DNA of 64,000 bases from Gracilaria gracilis (lineage: Eukaryota; Rhodophyta; Florideophyceae; Gracilariales; Gracilariaceae): positions 584,438 to 648,437 of the forward strand of contig JARGSG010000035.1 of the NCBI GenBank assembly GCA_030374805.1. The letters are read 5' to 3'. A program made the translations under genes and the position numbers. The notes beneath the pieces are model-generated. The model did no database searches. It saw only the letters and a program-made list of their open reading frames with translations, and had not been told where the DNA came from. Shown here piece by piece: positions 40,416 to 50,600 of the stretch; the stretch's first letter is position 1; each line of letters starts with the position of its first letter.

Positions 40416-40545
40416 GGACTCGAATGCCGCAAACGCGATCGTCGTCGCGAATCGTGGTGATCGCAACAGAGGGAGGCGGTAAGCACAGAAAAGCTGATTT
40501 GTGTGTGTACACAAACAACCTCGCTCGAGGTGGAGGCTGCTCCAA

Positions 40546-40632
40546 AAACACAAATTGTGTACGCACATTTCATGAATCCTGTAGGCACAAATCACAAAAT
40601 GTGCGTACACATTTGGATATTTGTGTTTTCAG
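40546..40632. repeat. Subterminal foldback near the right end of Harbinger 1
   Basis: AAAACACAAATTGTGTACGC at the left and GCGTACACATTTGGATATTT leading to TTGTGTTTTC at the right are inverted, imperfect copies. The motif TGTGCGTACACA-like core occurs in both arms. It may be a transposase-binding region. Confidence 0.6.
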
Positions 40633-40641
40633 GAGTCACCC
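40624..40641 (-). repeat. Right terminal inverted repeat of Harbinger 1
   Basis: Read inward GGGTGACTCCTGAAAACA; 17/18 to the left repeat. It ends two bases before the LTR tip. Confidence 0.92.
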
Positions 40642-40643
40642 AG

Positions 40644-41285
40644 TGAGAACACCATTTTGATACGAAAAACGGTGTGGGTGATGACAAACCCAGGGACGGG
40701 GGGGACACAAACACAATGCGAACGGGACACAACAGAACGTGCTCTCGAGAGTACCAGCCCAACACGCTGTGTAGCGGTAGTGGGCAAGAGTCCGTAGTAA
40801 ACACACAAAGTGCACAAAGTAGCAACTAGAAAGCGGAGACGTGTAGCAAACAGAAACCACAGCACGACCAAAACTATAGGTCTAGTGCTGGCAGAAGCTA
40901 ACACGAAACGACAACAGAGAAGCAGCAGCTCCCTCTCGCAGACCCGAACGTAGGTCACCTGCGGGGAACAACGCTCCCAGAGTCGAAGCACGAAAAAGAC
41001 CCAAGCAAGGGGTAGTGCACTCTAAACCCTGTCGGGGAAAAGCGGGAGACCAAGCCGCCCAAAGGGTGAGAAAACGTTGAAGGGAGGGGATGAAACGACA
41101 GAGAAAAGCAAGACAGAGTTTGCTGTGAAGGAAGGTTGGGGGTCGTTCTGGAAGGAGAAGTGGTCTGGCCGGAGTTGGTCGAGATGCGACCGCTCCGGCT
41201 CTTTTATAGGCAATCAAACCTTCCAAACTAGACTCTAAACGCATTTCTACCTACAACAACCAATGAGCTGGCCACTACTGCAACA
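40644..41285 (-). repeat. Left (minus-strand) 3' LTR of gypsy 1
   Basis: Runs from TGTTGCAGTAG (inner end, 41285) to GTGTTCTCA (outer end, 40644), 642 bp. A purine-rich tract (GAGACGGGGGATA, the likely polypurine tract) precedes it. The outer end is certain from the 5' LTR remnant. The inner end is inferred from TG..CA and the purine tract. Confidence 0.75.
41202..41208 (-). promoter_or_regulatory. TATA box of the left LTR
   Basis: TATAAAA, 77 bases from the inner LTR end on the minus strand (CCTATAAAAGAGCCGG). Confidence 0.7.
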
Positions 41286-41540
41286 TATCCCCCGTCTCTG
41301 CCACTCACCGCAGAGGTAGTGGCGCTTAAGTAGACAGGGGAGTCGGCGAGGACCATGCGGAGCACCACGCGTAGAAAACTAAAATATCCAGAAAATATCC
41401 AAGTAGAGAAACTTGTAAAATTACATTTGTGTCCAACACGTGCACCACACACGCTGCACGGAAACACGTGCCACACACTCGCAAACCCAGCGGGAGCAAC
41501 AACGAGCGACCAAGAGAGGGGAAACGGGGACATGTCCAAA

Positions 41541-44500
41541 TTACTCCACGGATGTCTCAAACATGAACGGCACACCCATTCGATCTAAATCTGGGGTAAA
41601 CCTCAACCGACGACGAAGGTTGCTTTGTTGACGGTTCATGTGGGTCTGCATTTCATCGAGGTACAACTGATCGTCCGGCAGATGCCCGTATCTTCCCACT
41701 GCAAAGTGGTAGATATACGTCGCAAAGTCCGTCCCTACGTCGCTGTTGATACCGGGGTAAACATCCGAGATTAGCGTCCTGAGAACATTGGCGGCGCGAG
41801 GACCGAAAAACGGCCCTCTGATGCGGAAAAATGCGAGGCAAACATGCATTAAGTTCCACACAACGTACTCCTTTTGAGCCAACGGGATTCCCAGAGGAGC
41901 GAGCCAATTCTCTATGGGCCGACCAGCGAGGACGCATCGGCACAAAGTGAAATCCGACACCAGCCTATTGAAGTTGACCCGTATCGATAATACGGTGAGG
42001 TTCTGTTCTTGGCTTGGAGGGCCCTCTCCCTGACCTGCGGGACCAGTGATGGTCAGTACGAGATCATCCCGAAGATGGGCCGGCCTCCTGCGATACAGCT
42101 TCAGGCGCCTGGCATGAATTGGCTTCCGAGTGTGACGCTGGCTCCCAGAAATCAAAGTATAGCGGGGATGGTCCGCGCGAATGACCTTGCACGGGCCGTA
42201 ATACTTCGACTGCAACGGGGGCCACTTCACACTGGGATTCAGCGCCTTTCCTCGAACCACAAGAACTTCATCTCCGACACTGAAGCGATGACCATACCGA
42301 GGATCGTCGTGGTGGTCGGGCTGCTTCGCAATGCGCAAGGCACGCCCAGTGGAACCCACCATTAACTCATGAAGACGATTGTCCACGGTAGCGTCTTCCA
42401 TCAGGGCCGAAACATCCATTGCGTGCATCCTGGAGCGCGTCCCGTACAGTAGCTCAAATGGAGAGTATCCCACACTCATCCGGCGGCGTCGGTATCCATA
42501 AAGCACCCTCTGTAGGGCGACATCCCAATCCATCTCGATGTCGGCCACAATCTTGCTTATCGCGTGCTTGATAGTACCCACCATGCGTTCGGCTCGGCCA
42601 TTGGACATTGGTGCATAAGCTAGAACCGGTCTCCAACGAATGCCATTCTGGTTCATGTACGATTGAACTGCACCTGCCATGAAGGCAGTGGCATTGTCTG
42701 AAACGATGGTCTGGGGGAGACCGAAAGGTGCGACGATCTCCCTTCGCACAAAGTCCAGGACGACGGACGCGGTGGAACTCTTCGCAGCCAAAGCAATAGG
42801 CCAACCCGTGAGATGCTCGACCCCGATGAGCAGGAAGCGGTTCCCACCCTGTGTGGTCCGAAGGGGGCCGGCAAAGTCCACGGAGAACGTGTGGAAGAGT
42901 CCAGTGAGAGGGGCACGCTGTCCTGGCCTATACTTCAGCAGAGGTGCCGACAACTGACAGCCATCGCAACTGCGGACATAGTCCACAATCTCGGGGAACA
43001 TGGTGGGCCACCAGAAACGGTCTCGCATGAAGTCCTTGGTAGCCTCGAGGTCCCAATGACCAACGTCGTCGTGGAAACTGCGTAACAGATTGAGTCTATC
43101 CTGGATAGCGGGGACCAGAACCAAGCCCAACTTCGTGCGGCGGTATAGCTCTCCATTCCATGGAAGAAACTTATTCGCATTCCTCTTGATCGCAAGGAGG
43201 ATCTTGGCGTCATGCTCGTCCATAGGAAGCCCACAAAGGTATCGGCCTATATTGGCGTAATATGGCTCGAGACCACTGAAAGAATCCTCTGACGTGACTG
43301 AAACTTGGCATGCCATACCGTGCTCCAAGTTCTCTGGCTTCGCGAACCGGGAGAGGTAGTCGGCAGCAAAATTGCCAGTCCCAGAACGGTACACGATCTC
43401 GAATTCGTACTCCTCGAAAAGATCCAACCATCGAGCGAGACGCCCATGGACGTCCTTCTTCTGGAAAGCATACCTCAGGGCCTGATGATCCGTCACCAAC
43501 TGGAACGGCTTCGATCCAAGAAGGTAGATGCGAAACTTCTTCAAGGCAAAGACGACTGCCAGGGCCTCCTTCTCGCATACCGAGTAGTTCTGCTCAGACT
43601 TGTTCATAGTTCTGCTTGCGTACTGAACCGGGTGGAACATTCCATCCTCCTTCTTTTGAGTCAGGACAGCCCCCAAAGACCGGGTGGAGGCATCTGTCTC
43701 GACACGAAAAGAGGCATCAAAGTCCGGGAAAGCGAGAACCGGGGGGGAAACAAGCTTCCTCTTCAACTCCTCAAACGCTTCTCTCATCTCGGGGGTGAAC
43801 TCCAGCCTCTTCTTGCCTGTGGTGGCGGCGTGAAGGGGCGCAAAGGTCTGTGAAAACCCTTTGATGAAACGCCTGTAGTAGCTCGCAAGGCCCAGGAAAC
43901 TCCTAAGCTCAGTGGTCGTCGAAGGTAGAGGGGCATCCTGAATCGCTTCAATCTTCTTCATGTCCACGGACACTCCACTAGCCTCGATGACGTGCCCCAG
44001 AAGGTGAATCTTGGGCTGAGCGAAGTCGCACTTGCTGATCTTCAGCTTCAGCCCATGCGAGGCGATGAGCTTCAGCACTTCCGACACGTGGTGGACATGC
44101 TCCTCCATGGTCTTCGAGAATATGACCACATCGTCAATGTACACACGTGCAAAGGCAATGCGACCGAGAATGGAGTCCATCAACCTTTGGAAAGTCGATG
44201 GGGCATTCATCAGGCCAAAGGGCATGACCTCAAACTGGAAGGTTCCTTGCCGACAGACGAAAGTGGTCATCTCTTTGCAACGGGGCGACATGCCGATTTG
44301 CCAGTATCCAGAGAACAAATCCAGCGTCGTGAAGAACGAACAACCGCCAAGGTCATCGAAGATCTGATCCATGTGGGGGAGTGGCCAACGATCTGGTTTC
44401 ATGATCTGATTCAAGGCTCTGTAGTCGACGCAGAACCTTGGTTTTCCATCCTTCTTCGTGGCGATGACAACGGGGAAGGACCAGGCGGACGAGCATGGAC

Positions 44501-46379
44501 GCACGATCCCAGCAGCGAGCATCTTGTCAACCTCCTTTCGGACCACCTCGTCATGCTTTGGTGGGAGTCGACGGAGACGTGATCGGATTGGAGTATTGTC
44601 GGTAATCTCGAAGTCGTGCAAGACGGGCACACCAGAAGGCCGGAGGTCATAGAGGGACCATGCCACAATGTCTGTGGCACAGAGAACTGAGAAAAGCTTC
44701 TGCTGAACCGTCCCGGGGAGATGCGACAAACGATCAAGAATGACCTGCTTCTGGTCGGTGTCTGGGGGGAAGTCTCGGCGATCGAAGGCGCGCCCATGTT
44801 CATCACTGGCAATGGTGTCCTGAAGAGAGTACTCCACTTCGTGTGCTACGCAGACATCACTCTCAGAGGCAAGCACAAGACCATGGGGCACTGCAGGGGT
44901 TTCTCTTCCGTTCTGTCCTTGACCGGGTGAAGCAGGGCCGTCCTCGGAAGTCTGAAAACCGTTCTGAACTCCATTGAAGTCTCGGGAACCGCTGGAAGCA
45001 CCATTTCCTCCTGGGATGTGGTACTCGACTGGGGCCAATATCTGATTCCGGGGGAAGTAGATGTTCATGCCCCCAAAATCATCCTGGAGGAGCTCACCTT
45101 CAGCCCCGAAAGGCAAACTGTCCGTCGTGACCGAAGGAAAGGGGGCACCGGGGTGACCTAAGTGACGCCTTCTGACCTTGATGTAGAGAACGTCTTGGCA
45201 ATCTGGCTCCTCCTCATCTCGGCGTGGGAGAAGAAGAACCTCGTCGCGGATCGGGACTGTTAGACCAGGGTCTTCGAACACAACCGGGTGTGGCTCAAAC
45301 GGCACGTGCAAGGCTGGGTTAACCTCACCAACTTCGTCTTCGGTATCTTCATCATCATCATCTTCATCTTCATCTTCATCTTCACCTTCATCTTCATCTT
45401 CTTCATCGGACTCATCTTCATCTTCTGTGGCTTCTGCGTCCTCGTAGCGCCTGTTGTCGTTGATAGCGAGATCACGCAATTGCTCCAGGGCACGTTCGCC
45501 GGTTGTCAAGGGTGGCGGAGGCGGAGCACGAGCACCAACCTGACGCAAACCAACCAGCTCCGCGGCCCGGGACTCGGGATCTTGACTAATGTCACCGACT
45601 TGCTCTTCTTGATTGTCATGCTCAGAGTCGTGAGACCCATCTGGGTTCATAGTCGGGCGATCACCTCCCAACGTGACGAGGGTGACCTCTGGGCCCAAAG
45701 CGTGTCCATCGAAGAAAACCTCGTCCTCCTCCATTGAGGCGAACAGACTATCTCCTTCGGAGGGGAACCCATACCTCTCTTCATCGGAATCTGATGTAAA
45801 GTCCTCACTATCTGTGCCAGAAATTGGCACAAACTCGTCAATCCCAGCGCGCTCGTAATCTAGTCCGAGTAGGATTGGCGAGCCATCATATACCATCTTC
45901 ACCTCCTGTGTGCTGATATCGATGCAGGCTTGCATCGCCTCCAAGGTGGGAAAGCCGATGATGAGGTCAAATGGGGGCCTTTCGATGACCAGAAATTCGA
46001 GCGGGACTCTCACAGAATCAAAAATGACAGGAACATCACGGAGCGTGCCGCGAACCAGTGCGACGTCGCCGTTCGCCACGCGAATCTGACGATCAGTGGG
46101 CTTGGGCTTCAACGAAAGCCTCTCGGCCAGCTCAGAAGACATGAGATTGGGGATTGCCCCGGAATCCAGAAGAGCCTGTGCGGGAGTCCCATACACCTTC
46201 ACTGGGACCACTTTAAGGCGTGCTCCCTTCATGGAGGTCTCGGCGAACGTTACTCGACGCGGGGATGGCTTTCCAGACAAGATGCGGCAAATGTCCTTCT
46301 TGGCATCATCAGCATCGCCACGAACCAGCTGACCAAAAGTGAGACCAGTTGGCGCGTTGGCTAACTCCTCCAGCAAGTT
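41541..46379 (-). CDS. pol: gypsy 1 Pol polyprotein (complete)
   Basis: About 1,612 residues, in the same frame as gag directly after its TAA. Order: retropepsin-like protease (ALLDSGAIPN near residue 70), a very acidic linker (EDEDEDEDDDDEDTEDE near 330), reverse transcriptase (VDYRALNQIMKPDRWPLP, MPFGLMNAPSTFQRLM, active site YIDDVV near 743), RNase H (RVETDASTRSLGAVL near 888; TDHQAL), and integrase with a C-C pair (CDGCQLSAP) and D, D, E in SVDFAG near 1165, SDNAT near 1225 and GRAERM near 1262. A further 200 residues with no known domain follow. No internal stop or frameshift is seen, so it could be functional. It has no ATG at its start, so expression must come from gag readthrough. Confidence 0.92.
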   Translation of the reverse strand, partial: NLLEELANAPTGLTFGQLVRGDADDAKKDICRILSGKPSPRRVTFAETSMKGARLKVVPVKVYGTPAQALLDSGAIPNLMSSELAERLSLKPKPTDRQIRVANGDVALVRGTLRDVPVIFDSVRVPLEFLVIERPPFDLIIGFPTLEAMQACIDISTQEVKMVYDGSPILLGLDYERAGIDEFVPISGTDSEDFTSDSDEERYGFPSEGDSLFASMEEDEVFFDGHALGPEVTLVTLGGDRPTMNPDGSHDSEHDNQEEQVGDISQDPESRAAELVGLRQVGARAPPPPPLTTGERALEQLRDLAINDNRRYEDAEATEDEDESDEEDEDEGEDEDEDEDDDDEDTEDEVGEVNPALHVPFEPHPVVFEDPGLTVPIRDEVLLLPRRDEEEPDCQDVLYIKVRRRHLGHPGAPFPSVTTDSLPFGAEGELLQDDFGGMNIYFPRNQILAPVEYHIPGGNGASSGSRDFNGVQNGFQTSEDGPASPGQGQNGRETPAVPHGLVLASESDVCVAHEVEYSLQDTIASDEHGRAFDRRDFPPDTDQKQVILDRLSHLPGTVQQKLFSVLCATDIVAWSLYDLRPSGVPVLHDFEITDNTPIRSRLRRLPPKHDEVVRKEVDKMLAAGIVRPCSSAWSFPVVIATKKDGKPRFCVDYRALNQIMKPDRWPLPHMDQIFDDLGGCSFFTTLDLFSGYWQIGMSPRCKEMTTFVCRQGTFQFEVMPFGLMNAPSTFQRLMDSILGRIAFARVYIDDVVIFSKTMEEHVHHVSEVLKLIASHGLKLKISKCDFAQPKIHLLGHVIEASGVSVDMKKIEAIQDAPLPSTTTELRSFLGLASYYRRFIKGFSQTFAPLHAATTGKKRLEFTPEMREAFEELKRKLVSPPVLAFPDFDASFRVETDASTRSLGAVLTQKKEDGMFHPVQYASRTMNKSEQNYSVCEKEALAVVFALKKFRIYLLGSKPFQLVTDHQALRYAFQKKDVHGRLARWLDLFEEYEFEIVYRSGTGNFAADYLSRFAKPENLEHGMACQVSVTSEDSFSGLEPYYANIGRYLCGLPMDEHDAKILLAIKRNANKFLPWNGELYRRTKLGLVLVPAIQDRLNLLRSFHDDVGHWDLEATKDFMRDRFWWPTMFPEIVDYVRSCDGCQLSAPLLKYRPGQRAPLTGLFHTFSVDFAGPLRTTQGGNRFLLIGVEHLTGWPIALAAKSSTASVVLDFVRREIVAPFGLPQTIVSDNATAFMAGAVQSYMNQNGIRWRPVLAYAPMSNGRAERMVGTIKHAISKIVADIEMDWDVALQRVLYGYRRRRMSVGYSPFELLYGTRSRMHAMDVSALMEDATVDNRLHELMVGSTGRALRIAKQPDHHDDPRYGHRFSVGDEVLVVRGKALNPSVKWPPLQSKYYGPCKVIRADHPRYTLISGSQRHTRKPIHARRLKLYRRRPAHLRDDLVLTITGPAGQGEGPPSQEQNLTVLSIRVNFNRLVSDFTLCRCVLAGRPIENWLAPLGIPLAQKEYVVWNLMHVCLAFFRIRGPFFGPRAANVLRTLISDVYPGINSDVGTDFATYIYHFAVGRYGHLPDDQLYLDEMQTHMNRQQSNLRRRLRFTPDLDRMGVPFMFETSVE
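44715..44725 (-). other. Pol donor site used in the palindrome junction
   Basis: The pol strand reads CTCCCCGGGACGGTTC here. The right arm of the palindrome begins with this sequence, fused to the U5 remnant at 47646-47656. Confidence 0.7.
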
Positions 46380-46382
46380 TTA
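46380..46382 (-). promoter_or_regulatory. Possible readthrough stop between gag and pol
   Basis: GGC AAG TAA AAC TTG CTG: a single TAA separates gag from an otherwise continuous frame (47612 to 41541). Suppression of this stop would give Gag-Pol. It could instead be an inactivating point mutation. Confidence 0.5.
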
Positions 46383-47612
46383 CTTGCCAGAATGCTCTTG
46401 AAGCTTAGCGCGATTCGAAGACTTCCTCGCTGTCGGCTTCCGGGACTTCTGAGAGGACCTAGGGGCTCCTGTTGGCCTAAAGCGGCCAAGTTGCTTCCGT
46501 AAAGCCGGCTGCGACGGGTTAAGCAACGACTGAATGCCAATGTGGTCGGCGGTTCTTTGCTGCTTCGGGAGAGCAACGCCCTCGGCGGTGCGCTTCGTGG
46601 CTGCCACCACCTCGTCATCAGCATCATAGCCCTCAGTCACAACGGAGACTTGACTTGGCTGCCCAGCCTGCTGGCCACCACTATTGCCCTGTCTGAGACG
46701 GTCTTCGGCTGCCGACTCACTACGAGGAGCTCCAACGGGGGGTCGGCGATCGTAAGCGGGGTCACGAGACCAGCAGGTGGCGATTGCATGACCCATCTTC
46801 CCGCAACGTTCACAACGGGTATTGCGGTGCGGATTGAGACTGCAGCGCGTCGCCCAGTGGCCTGGTTGACGATAGTACGCACAAGTGCGCTCGCGATCGT
46901 CGTCACTCCTCTGAGGTGGGGCCTGCGTCTTCTTCATCATCAGTGTAAGCTGGGAGAGCTGCTCTGCCAGAAGATCGACCTTGTTCTGCAGAGGAGGCGA
47001 CGGATCGCCCTGTTTCGGCCTCTGCATAACCTTCTTCGGCGCCGGCAGGACATGAAGAGCCCCGTGGGACTCCAACACGTTCCTACCGGCCACAAAGTCC
47101 TTCACCAGTGCCTTCAGTGACTCGTAGTCGTGAGAGCCGCGGAACACAACGAATTGTGCGAGGTCGGCGTACTCCATGACGGCACGGCGGAGGAGACCAA
47201 ACCGGGCTTTCGAATTGAACCCGGCTTTCTCGAAAGTTGCATCCATCTTCTTCAAGGAACCAAGAAGGTCCCCATAATCCAGACGCGCGGATGCAGCGCG
47301 ACGAATATGTTCCTCAGGCTCCTCCTCGACGTCAAATTTATCCAAAAACGCGCGCTTCACGGCGGCATAGTCGGATGCAGCATTGTTGAGGACACCATCG
47401 GACGAAAACTGTTCGTAGTAGAACTCAAAGGCCTCTCCTTCGAGAAATCCTAGAAATTCAATTGCACGTTCTTCGTCAGACTTTCCACGGGAGGCAACAT
47501 TCTCGTAGAAGAAGAAGAACTTGCGGATATCGACGTTGGAACCGTCAAAAGACGAAACTCCAGAGGAAGGAATAGCGTTACTCCCTCCTCGAGAGTACCA
47601 TGAGAACACCAT
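46380..47612 (-). CDS. gag: gypsy 1 Gag
   Basis: 410 residues from ATG 47612 to TAA 46380-46382. The N-terminal half is a Ty3-type capsid (FFFFYENVASRGKSDEERAI, FLGFLEGEAFEFYYEQF). Two zinc knuckles follow: the first is degenerate (CAYYRQPGHWATRC, Tyr where Cys is expected), the second is canonical (CERCGKMGHAIATC). The C-terminus is basic. The start codon lies in the last 12 bases of the LTR (MVFS), and the next residues WYSRGG are encoded by the primer-binding site. No other in-frame ATG precedes the capsid. Confidence 0.88.
   Translation of the reverse strand: MVFSWYSRGGSNAIPSSGVSSFDGSNVDIRKFFFFYENVASRGKSDEERAIEFLGFLEGEAFEFYYEQFSSDGVLNNAASDYAAVKRAFLDKFDVEEEPEEHIRRAASARLDYGDLLGSLKKMDATFEKAGFNSKARFGLLRRAVMEYADLAQFVVFRGSHDYESLKALVKDFVAGRNVLESHGALHVLPAPKKVMQRPKQGDPSPPLQNKVDLLAEQLSQLTLMMKKTQAPPQRSDDDRERTCAYYRQPGHWATRCSLNPHRNTRCERCGKMGHAIATCWSRDPAYDRRPPVGAPRSESAAEDRLRQGNSGGQQAGQPSQVSVVTEGYDADDEVVAATKRTAEGVALPKQQRTADHIGIQSLLNPSQPALRKQLGRFRPTGAPRSSQKSRKPTARKSSNRAKLQEHSGK
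47583..47600 (-). other. Primer-binding site of gypsy 1
   Basis: TGGTACTCTCGAGGAGGG follows the LTR end directly and begins TGG, complementary to a tRNA CCA end. The tRNA cannot be identified. The site lies inside the gag reading frame. Confidence 0.65.
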
Positions 47613-47648
47613 TTTGATACGAAAAACGGTGTGGGTGATGACAAACCC
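47601..47648 (-). repeat. Truncated 5' LTR (U5 tip) of gypsy 1
   Basis: Only the last 45-48 bases of U5 remain (..GTATCAAAATGGTGTTCTCA), matching the left 3' LTR and not the diverged right LTR. The rest of the 5' LTR is missing because the sequence switches to inverted pol. Confidence 0.88.
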
Positions 47649-50600
47649 CGGGACGGTTCAGCAGAAGCTTTTCTCAGTTCTCTGTGCCACAGACATTGTG
47701 GCATGGTCCCTCTATGACCTCCGGCCTTCTGGTGTGCCCGTCTTGCACGACTTCGAGATTACCGACAATACTCCAATCCGATCACGTCTCCGTCGACTCC
47801 CACCAAAGCATGACGAGGTGGTCCGAAAGGAGGTTGACAAGATGCTCGCTGCTGGGATCGTGCGTCCATGCTCGTCCGCCTGGTCCTTCCCCGTTGTCAT
47901 CGCCACGAAGAAGGATGGAAAACCAAGGTTCTGCGTCGACTACAGAGCCTTGAATCAGATCATGAAACCAGATCGTTGGCCACTCCCCCACATGGATCAG
48001 ATCTTCGATGACCTTGGCGGTTGTTCGTTCTTCACGACGCTGGATTTGTTCTCTGGATACTGGCAAATCGGCATGTCGCCCCGTTGCAAAGAGATGACCA
48101 CTTTCGTCTGTCGGCAAGGAACCTTCCAGTTTGAGGTCATGCCCTTTGGCCTGATGAATGCCCCATCGACTTTCCAAAGGTTGATGGACTCCATTCTCGG
48201 TCGCATTGCCTTTGCACGTGTGTACATTGACGATGTGGTCATATTCTCGAAGACCATGGAGGAGCATGTCCACCACGTGTCGGAAGTGCTGAAGCTCATC
48301 GCCTCGCATGGGCTGAAGCTGAAGATCAGCAAGTGCGACTTCGCTCAGCCCAAGATTCACCTTCTGGGGCACGTCATCGAGGCTAGTGGAGTGTCCGTGG
48401 ACATGAAGAAGATTGAAGCGATTCAGGATGCCCCTCTACCTTCGACGACCACTGAGCTTAGGAGTTTCCTGGGCCTTGCGAGCTACTACAGGCGTTTCAT
48501 CAAAGGGTTTTCACAGACCTTTGCGCCCCTTCACGCCGCCACCACAGGCAAGAAGAGGCTGGAGTTCACCCCCGAGATGAGAGAAGCGTTTGAGGAGTTG
48601 AAGAGGAAGCTTGTTTCCCCCCCGGTTCTCGCTTTCCCGGACTTTGATGCCTCTTTTCGTGTCGAGACAGATGCCTCCACCCGGTCTTTGGGGGCTGTCC
48701 TGACTCAAAAGAAGGAGGATGGAATGTTCCACCCGGTTCAGTACGCAAGCAGAACTATGAACAAGTCTGAGCAGAACTACTCGGTATGCGAGAAGGAGGC
48801 CCTGGCAGTCGTCTTTGCCTTGAAGAAGTTTCGCATCTACCTTCTTGGATCGAAGCCGTTCCAGTTGGTGACGGATCATCAGGCCCTGAGGTATGCTTTC
48901 CAGAAGAAGGACGTCCATGGGCGTCTCGCTCGATGGTTGGATCTTTTCGCGGAGTACGAATTCGAGATCGTGTACCGTTCTGGGACTGGCAATTTTGCTG
49001 CCGACTACCTCTCCCGGTTCGCGAAGCCAGAGAACTTGGAGCACGGTATGGCATGCCAAGTTTCAGTCACGTCAGAGGATTCTTTCAGTGGTCTCGAGCC
49101 ATATTACGCCAATATAGGCCGATACCTTTGTGGGCTTCCTATGGACGAGCATGACGCCAAGATCCTCCTTGCGATCAAGAGGAATGCGAATAAGTTTCTT
49201 CCATGGAATGGAGAGCTATACCGCCGCACGAAGTTGGGCTTGGTTCTGTTCCCCGCTATCCAGGATAGACTCAATCTGTTACGCAGTTTCCACGACGACG
49301 TTGGTCATTGGGACCTCGAGGCTACCAAGGACTTCATGCGAGACCGTTTCTGGTGGCCCACCATGTTCCCCGAGATTGTGGACTATGTCCGCAGTTGCGA
49401 TGGCTGTCAGTTGTCGGCACCTCTGCTGAAGTATAGGCCAGGACAGCGTGCCCCTCTCACTGGACTCTTCCACACGTTCTCCGTGGACTTTGCCGGCCCC
49501 CTTCGGACCACACAGGGTGGGAACCGCTTCCTGCTCATCGGGGTCGAGCATCTCACGGGTTGGCCTATTGCTTTGGCTGCGAAGAGTTCCACCGCGTCCG
49601 TCGTCCTGGACTTTGTGCGAAGGGAGATCGTCGCACCTTTCGGTCTCCCCCAGACCATCGTTTCAGACAATGCCACTGCCTTCATGGCAGGTGCAGTTCA
49701 ATCGTACATGAACCAGAATGGCATTCGTTGGAGACCGGTTCTAGCTTATGCACCAATGTCCAATGGCCGAGCCGAACGCATGGTGGGTACTATCAAGCAC
49801 GCGATAAGCAAGATTGTGGCCGACATCGAGATGGATTGGGATGTCGCCCTACAGAGGGTGCTTTATGGATACCGACGCCGCCGGATGAGTGTGGGATACT
49901 CTCCATTTGAGCTACTGTACGGGACGCGCTCCAGGATGCACGCAATGGATGTTTCGGCCCTGATGGAAGACGCTACCGTGGACAATCGTCTTCATGAGTT
50001 AATGGTGGGTTCCACTGGGCGTGCCTTGCGCATTGCGAAGCAGCCCGACCACCACGACGATCCTCGGTATGGTCATCGCTTCAGTGTCGGAGATGAAGTT
50101 CTTGTGGTTCGAGGAAAGGCGCTGAATCCCAGTGTGAAGTGGCCCCCGTTGCAGTCGAAGTATTACGGCCCGTGCAAGGTCATTCGCGCGGACCATCCCC
50201 GCTATACTTTGATTTCTGGGAGCCAGCGTCACACTCGGAAGCCAATTCATGCCAGGCGCCTGAAGCTGTATCGCAGGAGGCCGGCCCATCTTCGGGATGA
50301 TCTCGTACTGACCATCACTGGTCCCGCAGGTCAGGGAGAGGGCCCTCCAAGCCAAGAACAGAACCTCACCGTATTACCGATACGGGTCAACTTCAATAGG
50401 CTGGTGTCGGATTTCACTTTGTGCCGATGCGTCCTCGCTGGTCGGCCCATAGAGAATTGGCTCGCTCCTCTGGGAATCCTGTTGGCTCAAAAGGAGTACG
50501 TTGTGTGGAACTTAATGCATGTTTGCCTCGCATTTTTCCGCATCAGAGGGCCGTTTTTCGGTCCTCGCGCCGCCAATGTTCTCAGGACGCTAATCTCGGA

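Larger units (their letters stand above)
37025..40644. mobile_element. PIF/Harbinger DNA transposon 1 with AGT target duplication
   Basis: The element proper is 37028-40641 (3,614 bp). The left end GGGTGGCTCCTGAAAACA and the right end read inward GGGTGACTCCTGAAAACA match at 17 of 18 bases. AGT occurs directly outside both ends (37025-37027 and 40642-40644), the 3-bp duplication typical of this superfamily. It encodes a DDE transposase on the plus strand and a Myb/SANT-like partner on the minus strand, converging. Both frames are intact, so it may be autonomous. Confidence 0.92.

Noticed and set aside
40636-41240. Open frames of 74-120 aa within the LTRs
   Set aside because: They are not conserved between the diverged R-U5 regions of the two LTRs (frames change with indels).
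43305-44582. Long plus-strand frames (up to 196 aa) antisense to pol, mirrored at 47782-49059
   Set aside because: They overlap reverse transcriptase and RNase H, are duplicated only because the arms are, and have no domain of their own.
47521-47637. N-terminal extension of the right-hand pol frame
   Set aside because: It reads antisense through gag and the U5 remnant; the frame is open by chance across the palindrome junction.
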